DNA of 19,177 bases. Source: an uncultured Clostridia bacterium (GTDB lineage: Bacteria; Bacillota; Clostridia; Oscillospirales; Ruminococcaceae). Positions 8,802-15,031 of the stretch are shown here, in pieces (positions within the stretch are counted from its first letter, which is position 1; every line of letters begins with the position of its first letter). Under the pieces are notes generated by a model. The model worked only from the letters and a program-made list of their open reading frames with translations, was not told the origin of the DNA and made no database searches. Made by a program: the position numbers and the translations under genes. The stretch spans positions 1 to 19,177 of the forward strand of contig CANCXY010000031.1 of NCBI GenBank assembly GCA_947381875.1, read 5' to 3'.

Positions 8802-10193
8802 TTATTCAGCGGCTGCTTCCGTGGTCGCAGCGGCACGAGCCTCAAGATCCTGTTTGATTTGGGGCATCTGCTTATCTACGGTGTAGAAGCGCAGAATCAC
8901 AGCAACAACAAGCATGAGAGCCAGCGGAGCAACGGATGCAAGTACACGAATCATCATAATGGCAGAATCGACCTGCACAGCAGCACCACCGACATAGCCG
9001 GAAGCGCTCATCAAAACGCCCATCAGGAAGCCGCCAAATGCATTGCCAATCTTGCCGGCAAGACCGGTCAAGCTGCCCATCGTGCCTTCCATACGCTTAA
9101 GGCCTTTCCATTCGTTGTAGTCAGCTACATCGGCAATAAACATATTGAACATCATATTCAGCGGCACGGCACCGGCAGAAACGAGCAGAGCCGCCACAAT
9201 AAAGAATACCATGTTGCCGCCTGCAAAGAATGTTGCAAGGTAGCCGATGCAGCCTACCAAAATACCGATGACAGACATACCGGCCATACCAAATTTTTTG
9301 CGCAGTACGGGCAGGGCAAAAGCCAGCGGCAATACCAGAATCGTGGTCACCGAGGCAACGCCCATCATTCCAAGGTTTCCGATGATGTACTGCCAGTAGT
9401 AAGTGCCGACACCCAAGCCCGTGGCAATGTTCTGTACAAAACGAACCATGCAGATAATAAGAACCGGGCGGCTTTCCTTCAGCAGAGGCAGCAGGTCTTT
9501 AAGATGTGTCTGCTCGCCATTTTTCTCGGAAACGGGGGTGAATTTTTCAGGAATGGTAAGGATGCGCAGCATACCGATTGCGGTCAACGGGATAGCGATC
9601 ATACCGACCAGACGGCTCCAGCCGACGGCATCGGTTCCGACCTTTGCCATTGCCGTGGGGAACAAGACATTAAATACCATTGCGCCGGCCATCGTAAAAA
9701 TACTGCCGTAACCAACGATTTTAGACTGCTGTTCCTTGTTTTCGAAGGCGCGAACCATGTACACAACATTGTTGGCATTCAGGAACGTAACGCAGATGGA
9801 GTTCATAAAGGTGTACATACAGAAGATCCAGACGCACTTGGCCGCGGTAGCAAAGCTCGTCGGGCAGCTGAACAGCAGCCATGTGGACAGCCACAGGAAC
9901 AACATAAAAATCTCATACGGGCGACCCTTACCCCAGCGGGTTTGCGTGCGGTCGACAATAAAGCCCGCAACGATATCGGTAAAGCTGTCAAAAATTTTGC
10001 TGACCATGAACAGTGTGCCCACCAGAACAGGGGCAAGCTGCAGTACATCGGTACAATAGAACGTGGCATAGCCAAGCATCAGTGTGGACAATGCTACGGA
10101 ACAGGAACTGGAGTTCCACAAAATCAGCTTGCCCAAACCGACTTTTTCGGCCTTGCGCTGCTGCTTGCGCGCCAGCTTTTCTTCTTTTGTCAT
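8802..10193 (-). CDS. GPH-family (glycoside-pentoside-hexuronide) sugar:cation symporter
   Basis: A 463-aa polytopic membrane protein with about 12 hydrophobic segments and a basic cytoplasmic N-terminus (MTKEEKLARKQQRKAEK). Near residues 66-93 it has the GPH/melibiose-carrier signature, ending VDRTQTRWGKGRPY. This family moves mono- and oligosaccharides or glycosides with H+ or Na+. The start at 10193 has a strong GAAGGAG site. It is the promoter-proximal gene of the minus-strand operon and diverges from the AraC-type regulator, so it is the likely uptake route for the substrate cut by the downstream intracellular enzymes. The exact substrate is not visible. Confidence 0.92.
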   Translation of the reverse strand: MTKEEKLARKQQRKAEKVGLGKLILWNSSSCSVALSTLMLGYATFYCTDVLQLAPVLVGTLFMVSKIFDSFTDIVAGFIVDRTQTRWGKGRPYEIFMLFLWLSTWLLFSCPTSFATAAKCVWIFCMYTFMNSICVTFLNANNVVYMVRAFENKEQQSKIVGYGSIFTMAGAMVFNVLFPTAMAKVGTDAVGWSRLVGMIAIPLTAIGMLRILTIPEKFTPVSEKNGEQTHLKDLLPLLKESRPVLIICMVRFVQNIATGLGVGTYYWQYIIGNLGMMGVASVTTILVLPLAFALPVLRKKFGMAGMSVIGILVGCIGYLATFFAGGNMVFFIVAALLVSAGAVPLNMMFNMFIADVADYNEWKGLKRMEGTMGSLTGLAGKIGNAFGGFLMGVLMSASGYVGGAAVQVDSAIMMIRVLASVAPLALMLVVAVILRFYTVDKQMPQIKQDLEARAAATTEAAAE

Positions 10194-10252
10194 AATGATT
10201 TCTCCTTCAACTTGTGTGGTAGAGGCTTACCGTATCAATCGATTGTGGTCTT

Positions 10253-10308
10253 ATTGTATCAGAGGATTCGTCATCTTAACAGACAAAAATTGGCGCAAGA
10301 GAAATATA
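10253..10308 (-). promoter_or_regulatory. Candidate promoter region of the transporter operon
   Basis: On the minus strand there are several possible -10 hexamers upstream of the transporter: TATATT (10308-10303), TAAGAT (10278-10273) and TACAAT (10258-10253). None has a good -35. Weak -35 elements are usual for promoters that need an activator, and the GCAAACGC boxes lie just upstream. I cannot choose among the three from sequence alone. Confidence 0.35.
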
Positions 10309-10316
10309 TTTGGCTT

Positions 10317-10332
10317 CGTTTGCCGGCAAACG
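10317..10332. promoter_or_regulatory. Perfect 16-bp palindrome, candidate AraC operator
   Basis: CGTTTGCCGGCAAACG is an exact inverted repeat centred in the transporter/AraC intergenic region. Its right half is the GCAAACG core that recurs at 10346 and upstream of GH78. The left half faces the transporter and the right half faces the regulator, as expected for a shared divergent operator. Confidence 0.55.
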
Positions 10333-10356
10333 CCAATTATCTTCTGCAAACGCTAA
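10326..10356 (+). promoter_or_regulatory. Direct repeat of GCAAACGC(C/T)AA, candidate AraC binding site
   Basis: GCAAACGC occurs at 10326-10333 and 10346-10353. The repeats are exactly 20 bp apart, about two helical turns, and are followed by CAA and TAA. Direct half-sites with this spacing are typical of AraC-family proteins. The downstream copy ends 34 bp before the -10 of the regulator gene. Confidence 0.6.
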
Positions 10357-10363
10357 ATAGCTA

Positions 10364-10392
10364 TTTCTAATGTGGCTGCGTTCTGCTATAAT
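10364..10392 (+). promoter_or_regulatory. Promoter of the AraC-type regulator
   Basis: A consensus -10 TATAAT is at 10387-10392. A 17-bp spacing places a poor -35 (TTTCTA) at 10364-10369. The GCAAACGC box at 10346-10353 lies immediately upstream of the -35, a layout that suits activation or autoregulation by an AraC-type protein. Confidence 0.6.
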
Positions 10393-10425
10393 ACCAGTAG
10401 TAGAAATGCAAAAGGAGGTCGCGCA

Positions 10426-11649
10426 GTGGACAATGTCTTAACGATCGCCGAAGAACGGCTCAATTTGTTTGCCCACATGGCGAACAGCGCTTGCGGACTG
10501 GGCTTATGGTGCTTTGGGATGAAAAAACAGCTGTACACCTGCACCTGCCCGGCTGAGAAGGAGTTCCGTTTATTTCTGGATTTAGGGCAGTGCCTCGACT
10601 ATGCTATTGCTCATGGTCCCGAAAGCCATGCTCCCATTTTGATGAGCGACCCTATCGGTATGCTTTGGGTCGCTGAGTGCGTATGGCACGGCGATGATGC
10701 CAGCTATCTGGTAATATTGGGACCCGTGTTTGATGCCGCAGCTTCTTTGCAGACTCTTCAAAATTGCTTGCGCGGTATGAATCTGTCGGTGTCCTTGACC
10801 GCAACCATTATGGAAAAATTGGAACAGGTTCCGATTTTGCCTTTATCTACGCTGCATCAATATATCAAAATGCTGCATTGGGTTCTCTATGAGGAAACTC
10901 TGGATGTAGGGAGTATCCGTCTGCAAAATCGAAGCAACATAATTCCCGATAAGGACAAGTCCCCCTACCCTTGGGATCCGGACCGTGCCCGCGTGGTGGA
11001 AGCACAAATCATGCAGCGAATCCGCGAGGGAGACATTTACTATCCGGATAATCGTAAAGGCATGGAACGTTTTGCTGTTAAAGATGCCTATAATTTGGGC
11101 AATCCCCTGAGGGAAAGCAAAGATACCGCTATTATTTTCACGGCGCTTTGTGCCCGTGCTGCCATGGAGGGCGGGCTTTCCCCCCGCATTGCAAAACAGC
11201 TGGAGGTGCAGTACATCCGTGCTATTGAACAATGTACCGACGTAGGGCTGATTGAAGTCAACAGCGCAATGGTATCGGACTTCGTTCACCGCGTCCACGA
11301 CTGCCGCATGAATCCGGCTCTATCCGATGCTGTTCAGGAGGTTTGTGCCTATGTGCATAGCCATCTGACCGATGACATTTTGCTGGATGACATAGCCGCT
11401 GCGGTGGGTTACACTTCCTACTATCTGACAAAGAAATTTTACCGCGAGACAGGACAGCGGATGACAGATTACATCAATCACGCCAAAATACAATACGCCT
11501 GTGTTCAATTAACAGGAACAGACAAAACGCTGCAACAAATCAGTGAGGAACTGCATTATAGTTCCCGCAGCTATTTTACCGCCGTATTCCGCAAGGTAAT
11601 AGGATGCAGCCCCACGGAGTACCGCAATAACGGAGGAAACAAACCATGA
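10426..11649 (+). CDS. AraC-family transcriptional regulator (putative regulator of this locus)
   Basis: About 407 aa. A GTG start at 10426 is chosen because AAAGGAGG (10411-10418) lies seven bases before it. An ATG at 10372 is in frame but would place the promoter and the ribosome binding site inside the gene. Residues about 303-400 contain the two helix-turn-helix units of the AraC/XylS family (LLDDIAAAVGYTSYYLTKKF and LQQISEELHYSSRSYFTAVF), ending CSPTEYRNN. The first 300 residues are not a cupin but a longer mixed sensory region with the segment ILMSDPIGMLWVAECVWHGD, as in regulators of Firmicute sugar loci. It diverges from the transporter and precedes GH78. It is translationally coupled to the next small gene by an ATGA overlap. 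Confidence 0.9.
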   Translation: MDNVLTIAEERLNLFAHMANSACGLGLWCFGMKKQLYTCTCPAEKEFRLFLDLGQCLDYAIAHGPESHAPILMSDPIGMLWVAECVWHGDDASYLVILGPVFDAAASLQTLQNCLRGMNLSVSLTATIMEKLEQVPILPLSTLHQYIKMLHWVLYEETLDVGSIRLQNRSNIIPDKDKSPYPWDPDRARVVEAQIMQRIREGDIYYPDNRKGMERFAVKDAYNLGNPLRESKDTAIIFTALCARAAMEGGLSPRIAKQLEVQYIRAIEQCTDVGLIEVNSAMVSDFVHRVHDCRMNPALSDAVQEVCAYVHSHLTDDILLDDIAAAVGYTSYYLTKKFYRETGQRMTDYINHAKIQYACVQLTGTDKTLQQISEELHYSSRSYFTAVFRKVIGCSPTEYRNNGGNKP

Positions 11650-11882
11650 CCTTGACCAGCCATACAGATTTTGCCGCTTTTCTGGAGGCGGTACAGCAAT
11701 GCCGTGGGGAGGTACTGTTTTGTACCCAGGAAGGCGACAAGCTGAATCTGAAATCCACCCTGTCCAAATATCTGTTCGCCGCGTTAGCCGGGAATGAGGA
11801 ACTGCTGAGAAAGGGAAAAATCGTCTGCCAGTTTCCTCAGGACGAGGAAAAATTGACACACATCCTTTCCGCCTCGATGTAA
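11646..11882 (+). CDS. Small conserved protein coupled to the AraC regulator (function unknown)
   Basis: A 78-aa acidic protein with no membrane segment. The pattern FAAFLEAVQQCRGEVLFCTQ followed by EGDKLNLKSTLSKY is one I associate with small Firmicute proteins of unknown function, sometimes misannotated as polyA polymerase fragments. That recollection is not checked. Its ATG overlaps the AraC stop codon (ATGA), and a GGAGG site lies inside the end of the regulator gene, so the two should be co-translated. A short repeat element begins 16 bp after its stop. No function is proposed. Confidence 0.7.
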   Translation: MTLTSHTDFAAFLEAVQQCRGEVLFCTQEGDKLNLKSTLSKYLFAALAGNEELLRKGKIVCQFPQDEEKLTHILSASM

Positions 11883-11897
11883 AAGCAAACAGAGAAT

Positions 11898-11973
11898 AAA
11901 GGCAGCACCGCACAATTCCCGCCTTGCGGTTTAGGCAGCGCTTCGGCACTTAGAATTATGCGGTATTGCCTTA
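11898..11973. repeat. MITE-like element, copy 1 (about 76 bp, terminal inverted repeats)
   Basis: The left end AAGGCAGCACCGCACAATTC (11899-11918) is the imperfect inverse of the right end GAATTATGCGGTATTGCCTT (11953-11972). The interior contains CCCGCC...CGGCACTTA, shared with the copy at 16382-16493. It lies between the small AraC-coupled gene and the GH78 promoter. It has no coding capacity, so any movement would depend on a transposase acting in trans. TTAGAATTATG is duplicated across the right boundary (11950 and 11971). Confidence 0.7.
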
Positions 11974-11985
11974 GAATTATGTAAA

Positions 11986-12055
11986 AAATGGCGTTTGCGT
12001 ATTTTGTTTGGCTTTTTACCAAAGAAAGTCGAATTAGTATACGCAAACGCCATTT
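11986..12055. promoter_or_regulatory. 17-bp perfect inverted repeat containing GCAAACGCC, candidate operator of GH78
   Basis: AAATGGCGTTTGCGTAT (11986-12002) is the exact reverse complement of ATACGCAAACGCCATTT (12039-12055), separated by 36 bp. The core GCAAACGCCA matches the boxes in the transporter/AraC intergenic region. The right copy is oriented toward GH78 and ends 35 bp before its candidate -10. No T-run follows, so a terminator role is unlikely. Two distant inverted sites could allow looping or dimer binding. Confidence 0.6.
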
Positions 12056-12061
12056 ATTTTG

Positions 12062-12090
12062 TTTTCTGCGCGGAAGCAGCACTTTATACT
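12062..12090 (+). promoter_or_regulatory. Candidate promoter of the GH78 gene
   Basis: TATACT at 12085-12090 is a good -10. The -35 region at 17-bp spacing (TTTTCT, 12062-12067) is poor, which suits activator dependence. A second possible -10, TACAAT, is at 12099-12104. The box-to-TATACT distance (35 bp) nearly matches that at the AraC promoter (34 bp). Confidence 0.5.
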
Positions 12091-12125
12091 GTAGGATATA
12101 CAATACAGAAAGATGGGTGCTTCCT

Positions 12126-14765
12126 ATGAATCTCTATGCCCTTTCCGTGAATCATCGTGTGAACCCTCTCGGCATCAACTCTGCCGAGCAGCCCTATTTT
12201 GGTTGGAAACTGAAAAGTGAAAAGCCGAACACAATGCAAGCCGCATATCGCTTACGGATCTATGCAGACGATACGGTTTGCTTCGACAGTGGGCGGGTGG
12301 AAACAGCATGCAACGCTTTTGTTTGCGGTCCTGATCTTCTGCGACCGCAAACATTCTACCGCTGGGCAGTGACTGTATGGGATAATCATGGCGAAAATAC
12401 CACCGCCGAAAGCAGCTTTGAAACCCCGCTGTCTTCCAAGGAATGGAAAGCCGATTGGATGCGCACACCCCGCGCCTATGTGCAGCGCAAAAAAGGGTTC
12501 GGCACACAGCCGCCGGCCACGCTGTTTCGTCGCGCGTTTACTCTTAGCGCTGCACCCCGCCGTGCGCGGCTATATGCCACCTGCCTTGGAGTTTACCGCC
12601 TGACCGTAAACGGAAAACGCCCCGATATGCGGGAGTTTGCCCCGGAACACACATCTTACAAGGGTTTGTTGTGCTTTCAGACTTACGATTTAACGGCACT
12701 TTTGCATATCGGCGAAAATGTACTGGGCATGGAAGTCGGCGACGGCTGGTATTGCTGCCCGCAGACGCAGCCGCCCATCGATGGCTTGCAGCCCGACCAT
12801 ACGGTGTTGTTCCAACTTGAAATTGAAAATGCCGATGGCACACACACCCGTATTTGCTCCGACGAAGGCGTGCTGACACACGAGAGCGCTGTGCGTGCCT
12901 CGGATATTTTTGATGGAGAACTCTATGACGCGCGTCTGGCTTTGCCCGGCTGGGATATGCCCGGTTTTACTGCTGCTGACTGGCTGCCCGCTGTCAAAGA
13001 TACAAAGCAGAGCGATTCCGTTTTATACCCGCAGTTTGACGACCCGGTGATCTGCGTAAAAGAATTGCCCGCACAGTGTGTTTATACCAGCCCCAAGGGC
13101 GAGACGATTGTGGATTTTGGACAGGTCGTCGCAGGTCGCGCCCGTGTGACTGTGGATTTGCCGACAGGTGCAGCAGTGACGTTAGAACATTTTGAAGCAG
13201 TTGACGCAAAGGGAAACTATTTCAACAACATCGACAGTGCAATGGGCATAACCGAGCAAAAAGACGTGTTCATTTCCGATGGTACGCCGCAAACATTTGA
13301 GGCGCGGTTCACTTTTCACGGATTCCGTTATCTGCGTGTCAGCGGGGTGGAAAATCCGATTGCCGAGCAATTTGTGGCTGTCGTTCTTTCTACCGAAAAA
13401 ACAAATGCCGGAACCTTTGAATGTTCCAATGCAGATTTAAACCGCTTATACCAAAACACGCGCTGGAGCCAGTGTGCGAATATGCTGTCCATTCCCACCG
13501 ACTGTCCCCAACGCGAAAAGGCGGGATGGACCGGCGATATCTCTTTGTATGCCAAAACCGCCTTGCTGAATGAGGATGTCACGCCGTTTCTGACCCAGTG
13601 GCTGCGATCCCTGTGTGTGGACCAGCGCGAAAACGGCTCGATTCCCTTTACGGTTCCGGATGTGTCTATCTACCACTATGCCGGCATTCAGATGGGGGAG
13701 CAAACCGGATGCGGCGGTCCCGTGTGCAGTGCCGGTTGGGGTGATGCTGCCGTGACGGTGCCGATGGCCATGTACGAAGTCACCGGCAATACCCGCATCC
13801 TTGAAAAGCAGTATGACAGCATGAAGGGCTGGTGCGACTATGTTATCAGCCGTGCCCGTATTCACGCACCGAACAGCACCCTGCCCGATGAAGTGGAAGA
13901 ACATCTGTGGGACACCGGATTCCAGTTTGGTGAGTGGCTGGTGCCCAGCCTTGCCGGAGCACCTCAAGAGCAGTTATTCACCACAATGGCTACAACTTCT
14001 GCCTATACAACGCCGATTTTCGGCTGGCTGGTCGTCCACAAAATGGCACAGGCTGCCGCCGTTTTAGGGCGCGAAGAGGATGCTGTTCGGTATCAAGAAG
14101 AAGCCGACAAGATGAAACGCGCGATCCGGGCAGCACTTATTACGGCAGACGGTGTTTTAAGGTATGAACGGCAGGGTGCCTATGTGCTGATGTTGGTCTT
14201 TGGGCTTGTGCCGGATGCATGGGTGGACAAATTCGGTACAAAACTGGCAGAAATCATTCACGCAAACGGCGACCGCCTTGACACAGGATTTTTGCCCACG
14301 CCCTATTTGCTGGATGCGCTCTGCATCGGCGGGCAGCGCGAACTCGCCTATACGCTTTTGTACCAGACAGAGTCTCCGTCGTGGCTGGCACAGGTAAAGC
14401 GCGGTGCCACTACAATTTGGGAAAGCTGGGAGATGTATCAGCCCGATGGAACGCCTAAAAAAGAGAGCTTCAATCATTATACCTACGGCACGGTAGACGA
14501 TTGGATTTTCCGCACCATCGGCGGCGTAGACCAAGAGGATACAGGCTATCGGCGGCTTATGATTCATCCTCAGCCGGACAAAAGCTTGACGTGGGCCAAG
14601 CGTAGCTTTGAAACGGAGAATGGAACCGTATATGCGTCTTGGAAACGTGAAGGCGGACAATTCATCTTAACCGCCGACATTCCATGTAATACCACCGCCA
14701 GAATCATTCTGCCGGATGGCACACAGCATACGGTCGGCAGCGGTCACTATACATTTAATTGTTAA
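12126..14765 (+). CDS. Glycoside hydrolase family 78 alpha-L-rhamnosidase
   Basis: An 879-aa protein without a signal peptide. It begins MNLYALSVNHRVNPLGINSA, a typical GH78 opening. A longer frame reaching back to 11988 would run through the operator and promoter and is rejected. Domains in order are an N-terminal beta-sandwich (about 1-110), a rhamnosidase N domain (about 130-300), a second sandwich (about 305-415), an (alpha/alpha)6 barrel (about 425-780) and a C-terminal sandwich. The catalytic signature DCPQREKAGWTGD has Asp459, Glu464 (acid), Trp468 and Asp471, with the same spacing as in characterised bacterial GH78 enzymes. Glu766 in ATTIWESWE is the likely base. It removes terminal alpha-L-rhamnose inside the cell. 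The stop TAA (14763-14765) coincides with the first bases of a MITE-type terminal repeat. Confidence 0.95.
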   Translation: MNLYALSVNHRVNPLGINSAEQPYFGWKLKSEKPNTMQAAYRLRIYADDTVCFDSGRVETACNAFVCGPDLLRPQTFYRWAVTVWDNHGENTTAESSFETPLSSKEWKADWMRTPRAYVQRKKGFGTQPPATLFRRAFTLSAAPRRARLYATCLGVYRLTVNGKRPDMREFAPEHTSYKGLLCFQTYDLTALLHIGENVLGMEVGDGWYCCPQTQPPIDGLQPDHTVLFQLEIENADGTHTRICSDEGVLTHESAVRASDIFDGELYDARLALPGWDMPGFTAADWLPAVKDTKQSDSVLYPQFDDPVICVKELPAQCVYTSPKGETIVDFGQVVAGRARVTVDLPTGAAVTLEHFEAVDAKGNYFNNIDSAMGITEQKDVFISDGTPQTFEARFTFHGFRYLRVSGVENPIAEQFVAVVLSTEKTNAGTFECSNADLNRLYQNTRWSQCANMLSIPTDCPQREKAGWTGDISLYAKTALLNEDVTPFLTQWLRSLCVDQRENGSIPFTVPDVSIYHYAGIQMGEQTGCGGPVCSAGWGDAAVTVPMAMYEVTGNTRILEKQYDSMKGWCDYVISRARIHAPNSTLPDEVEEHLWDTGFQFGEWLVPSLAGAPQEQLFTTMATTSAYTTPIFGWLVVHKMAQAAAVLGREEDAVRYQEEADKMKRAIRAALITADGVLRYERQGAYVLMLVFGLVPDAWVDKFGTKLAEIIHANGDRLDTGFLPTPYLLDALCIGGQRELAYTLLYQTESPSWLAQVKRGATTIWESWEMYQPDGTPKKESFNHYTYGTVDDWIFRTIGGVDQEDTGYRRLMIHPQPDKSLTWAKRSFETENGTVYASWKREGGQFILTADIPCNTTARIILPDGTQHTVGSGHYTFNC

Positions 14766-14780
14766 GGCAACACCGCACAG
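14763..14780. repeat. Isolated MITE terminal repeat (half element)
   Basis: TAAGGCAACACCGCACA matches the left ends of the elements at 11898 and 16382, but the identity stops after CCGCACA and no right end follows nearby. The repeat supplies the GH78 stop codon. It is joined directly to a fragment of a GH2-like coding sequence and so marks a rearrangement breakpoint. Confidence 0.6.
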
Positions 14781-15028
14781 TCACTTTGCGCTGGGTAACC
14801 ACGGTGCACCCGCCCTGCGCGTGACACCGGAGGTGTCCGACGATTTGCACAGTGCCGCCGTCACGGTGGAAGCCGCCTGTGAGAACACCCCCCGATGGCA
14901 CCGAGGTTCTGTTTGCCATCAAGGGTGTCGGGGAACAGACCGCCGCCGTGCAGGGCGGCAAGGCTGTGTCGCCCGCCATGATTCAACAGCTGAACGCCGC
15001 GTTGAACAAAATCAAGAAAGAGGGATGA
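14777..15028 (+). pseudogene. Fragment of a GH2 enzyme (Ig-like domain), frameshifted
   Basis: Translation from 14776 reads SHFALGNHGAPALRVTPEVS and continues through DDLHSAAVTVEAACENTP. The frame then breaks at a run of six C (14888-14893). Dropping one C restores DGTEVLFAIKGVGEQTAAV, then GGKAVSPAMIQQLNAALNK and a stop TGA at 15026-15028. The first part resembles the segment after the sugar-binding domain of GH2 enzymes (HF.L...G.PGIKVTP... DGTKV.F.IKD). The last 20 residues or so look like an unrelated helical tail. No start codon or ribosome binding site is seen. The stop lies three bases before the next ATG. I infer a decayed remnant. The GH2 origin is from pattern memory and moderately sure. 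Confidence 0.55.
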
Positions 15029-15031
15029 ACC

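Noticed and set aside
8676..10370. 564-codon open frame on the plus strand opposite the transporter
   Set aside because: It is antisense to a clear GPH transporter, has low-complexity His/Gln-rich composition, no ribosome binding site and no recognisable domain. It is a shadow of biased codon use.
10372..10425. Extended start of the AraC regulator at 10372
   Set aside because: It includes the -10 TATAAT and the AAAGGAGG site. The GTG at 10426 is correctly spaced from that site.
11988..12125. Extended start of GH78 at 11988
   Set aside because: It would translate through the inverted-repeat operator and promoter. The ATG at 12126 gives the usual GH78 N-terminus.
14271..14280. GCAAACGGC within the GH78 coding sequence as another AraC box
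   Set aside because: It lies deep inside a gene, lacks the flanking match (C/T)AA and has no promoter nearby. A chance match is likely.
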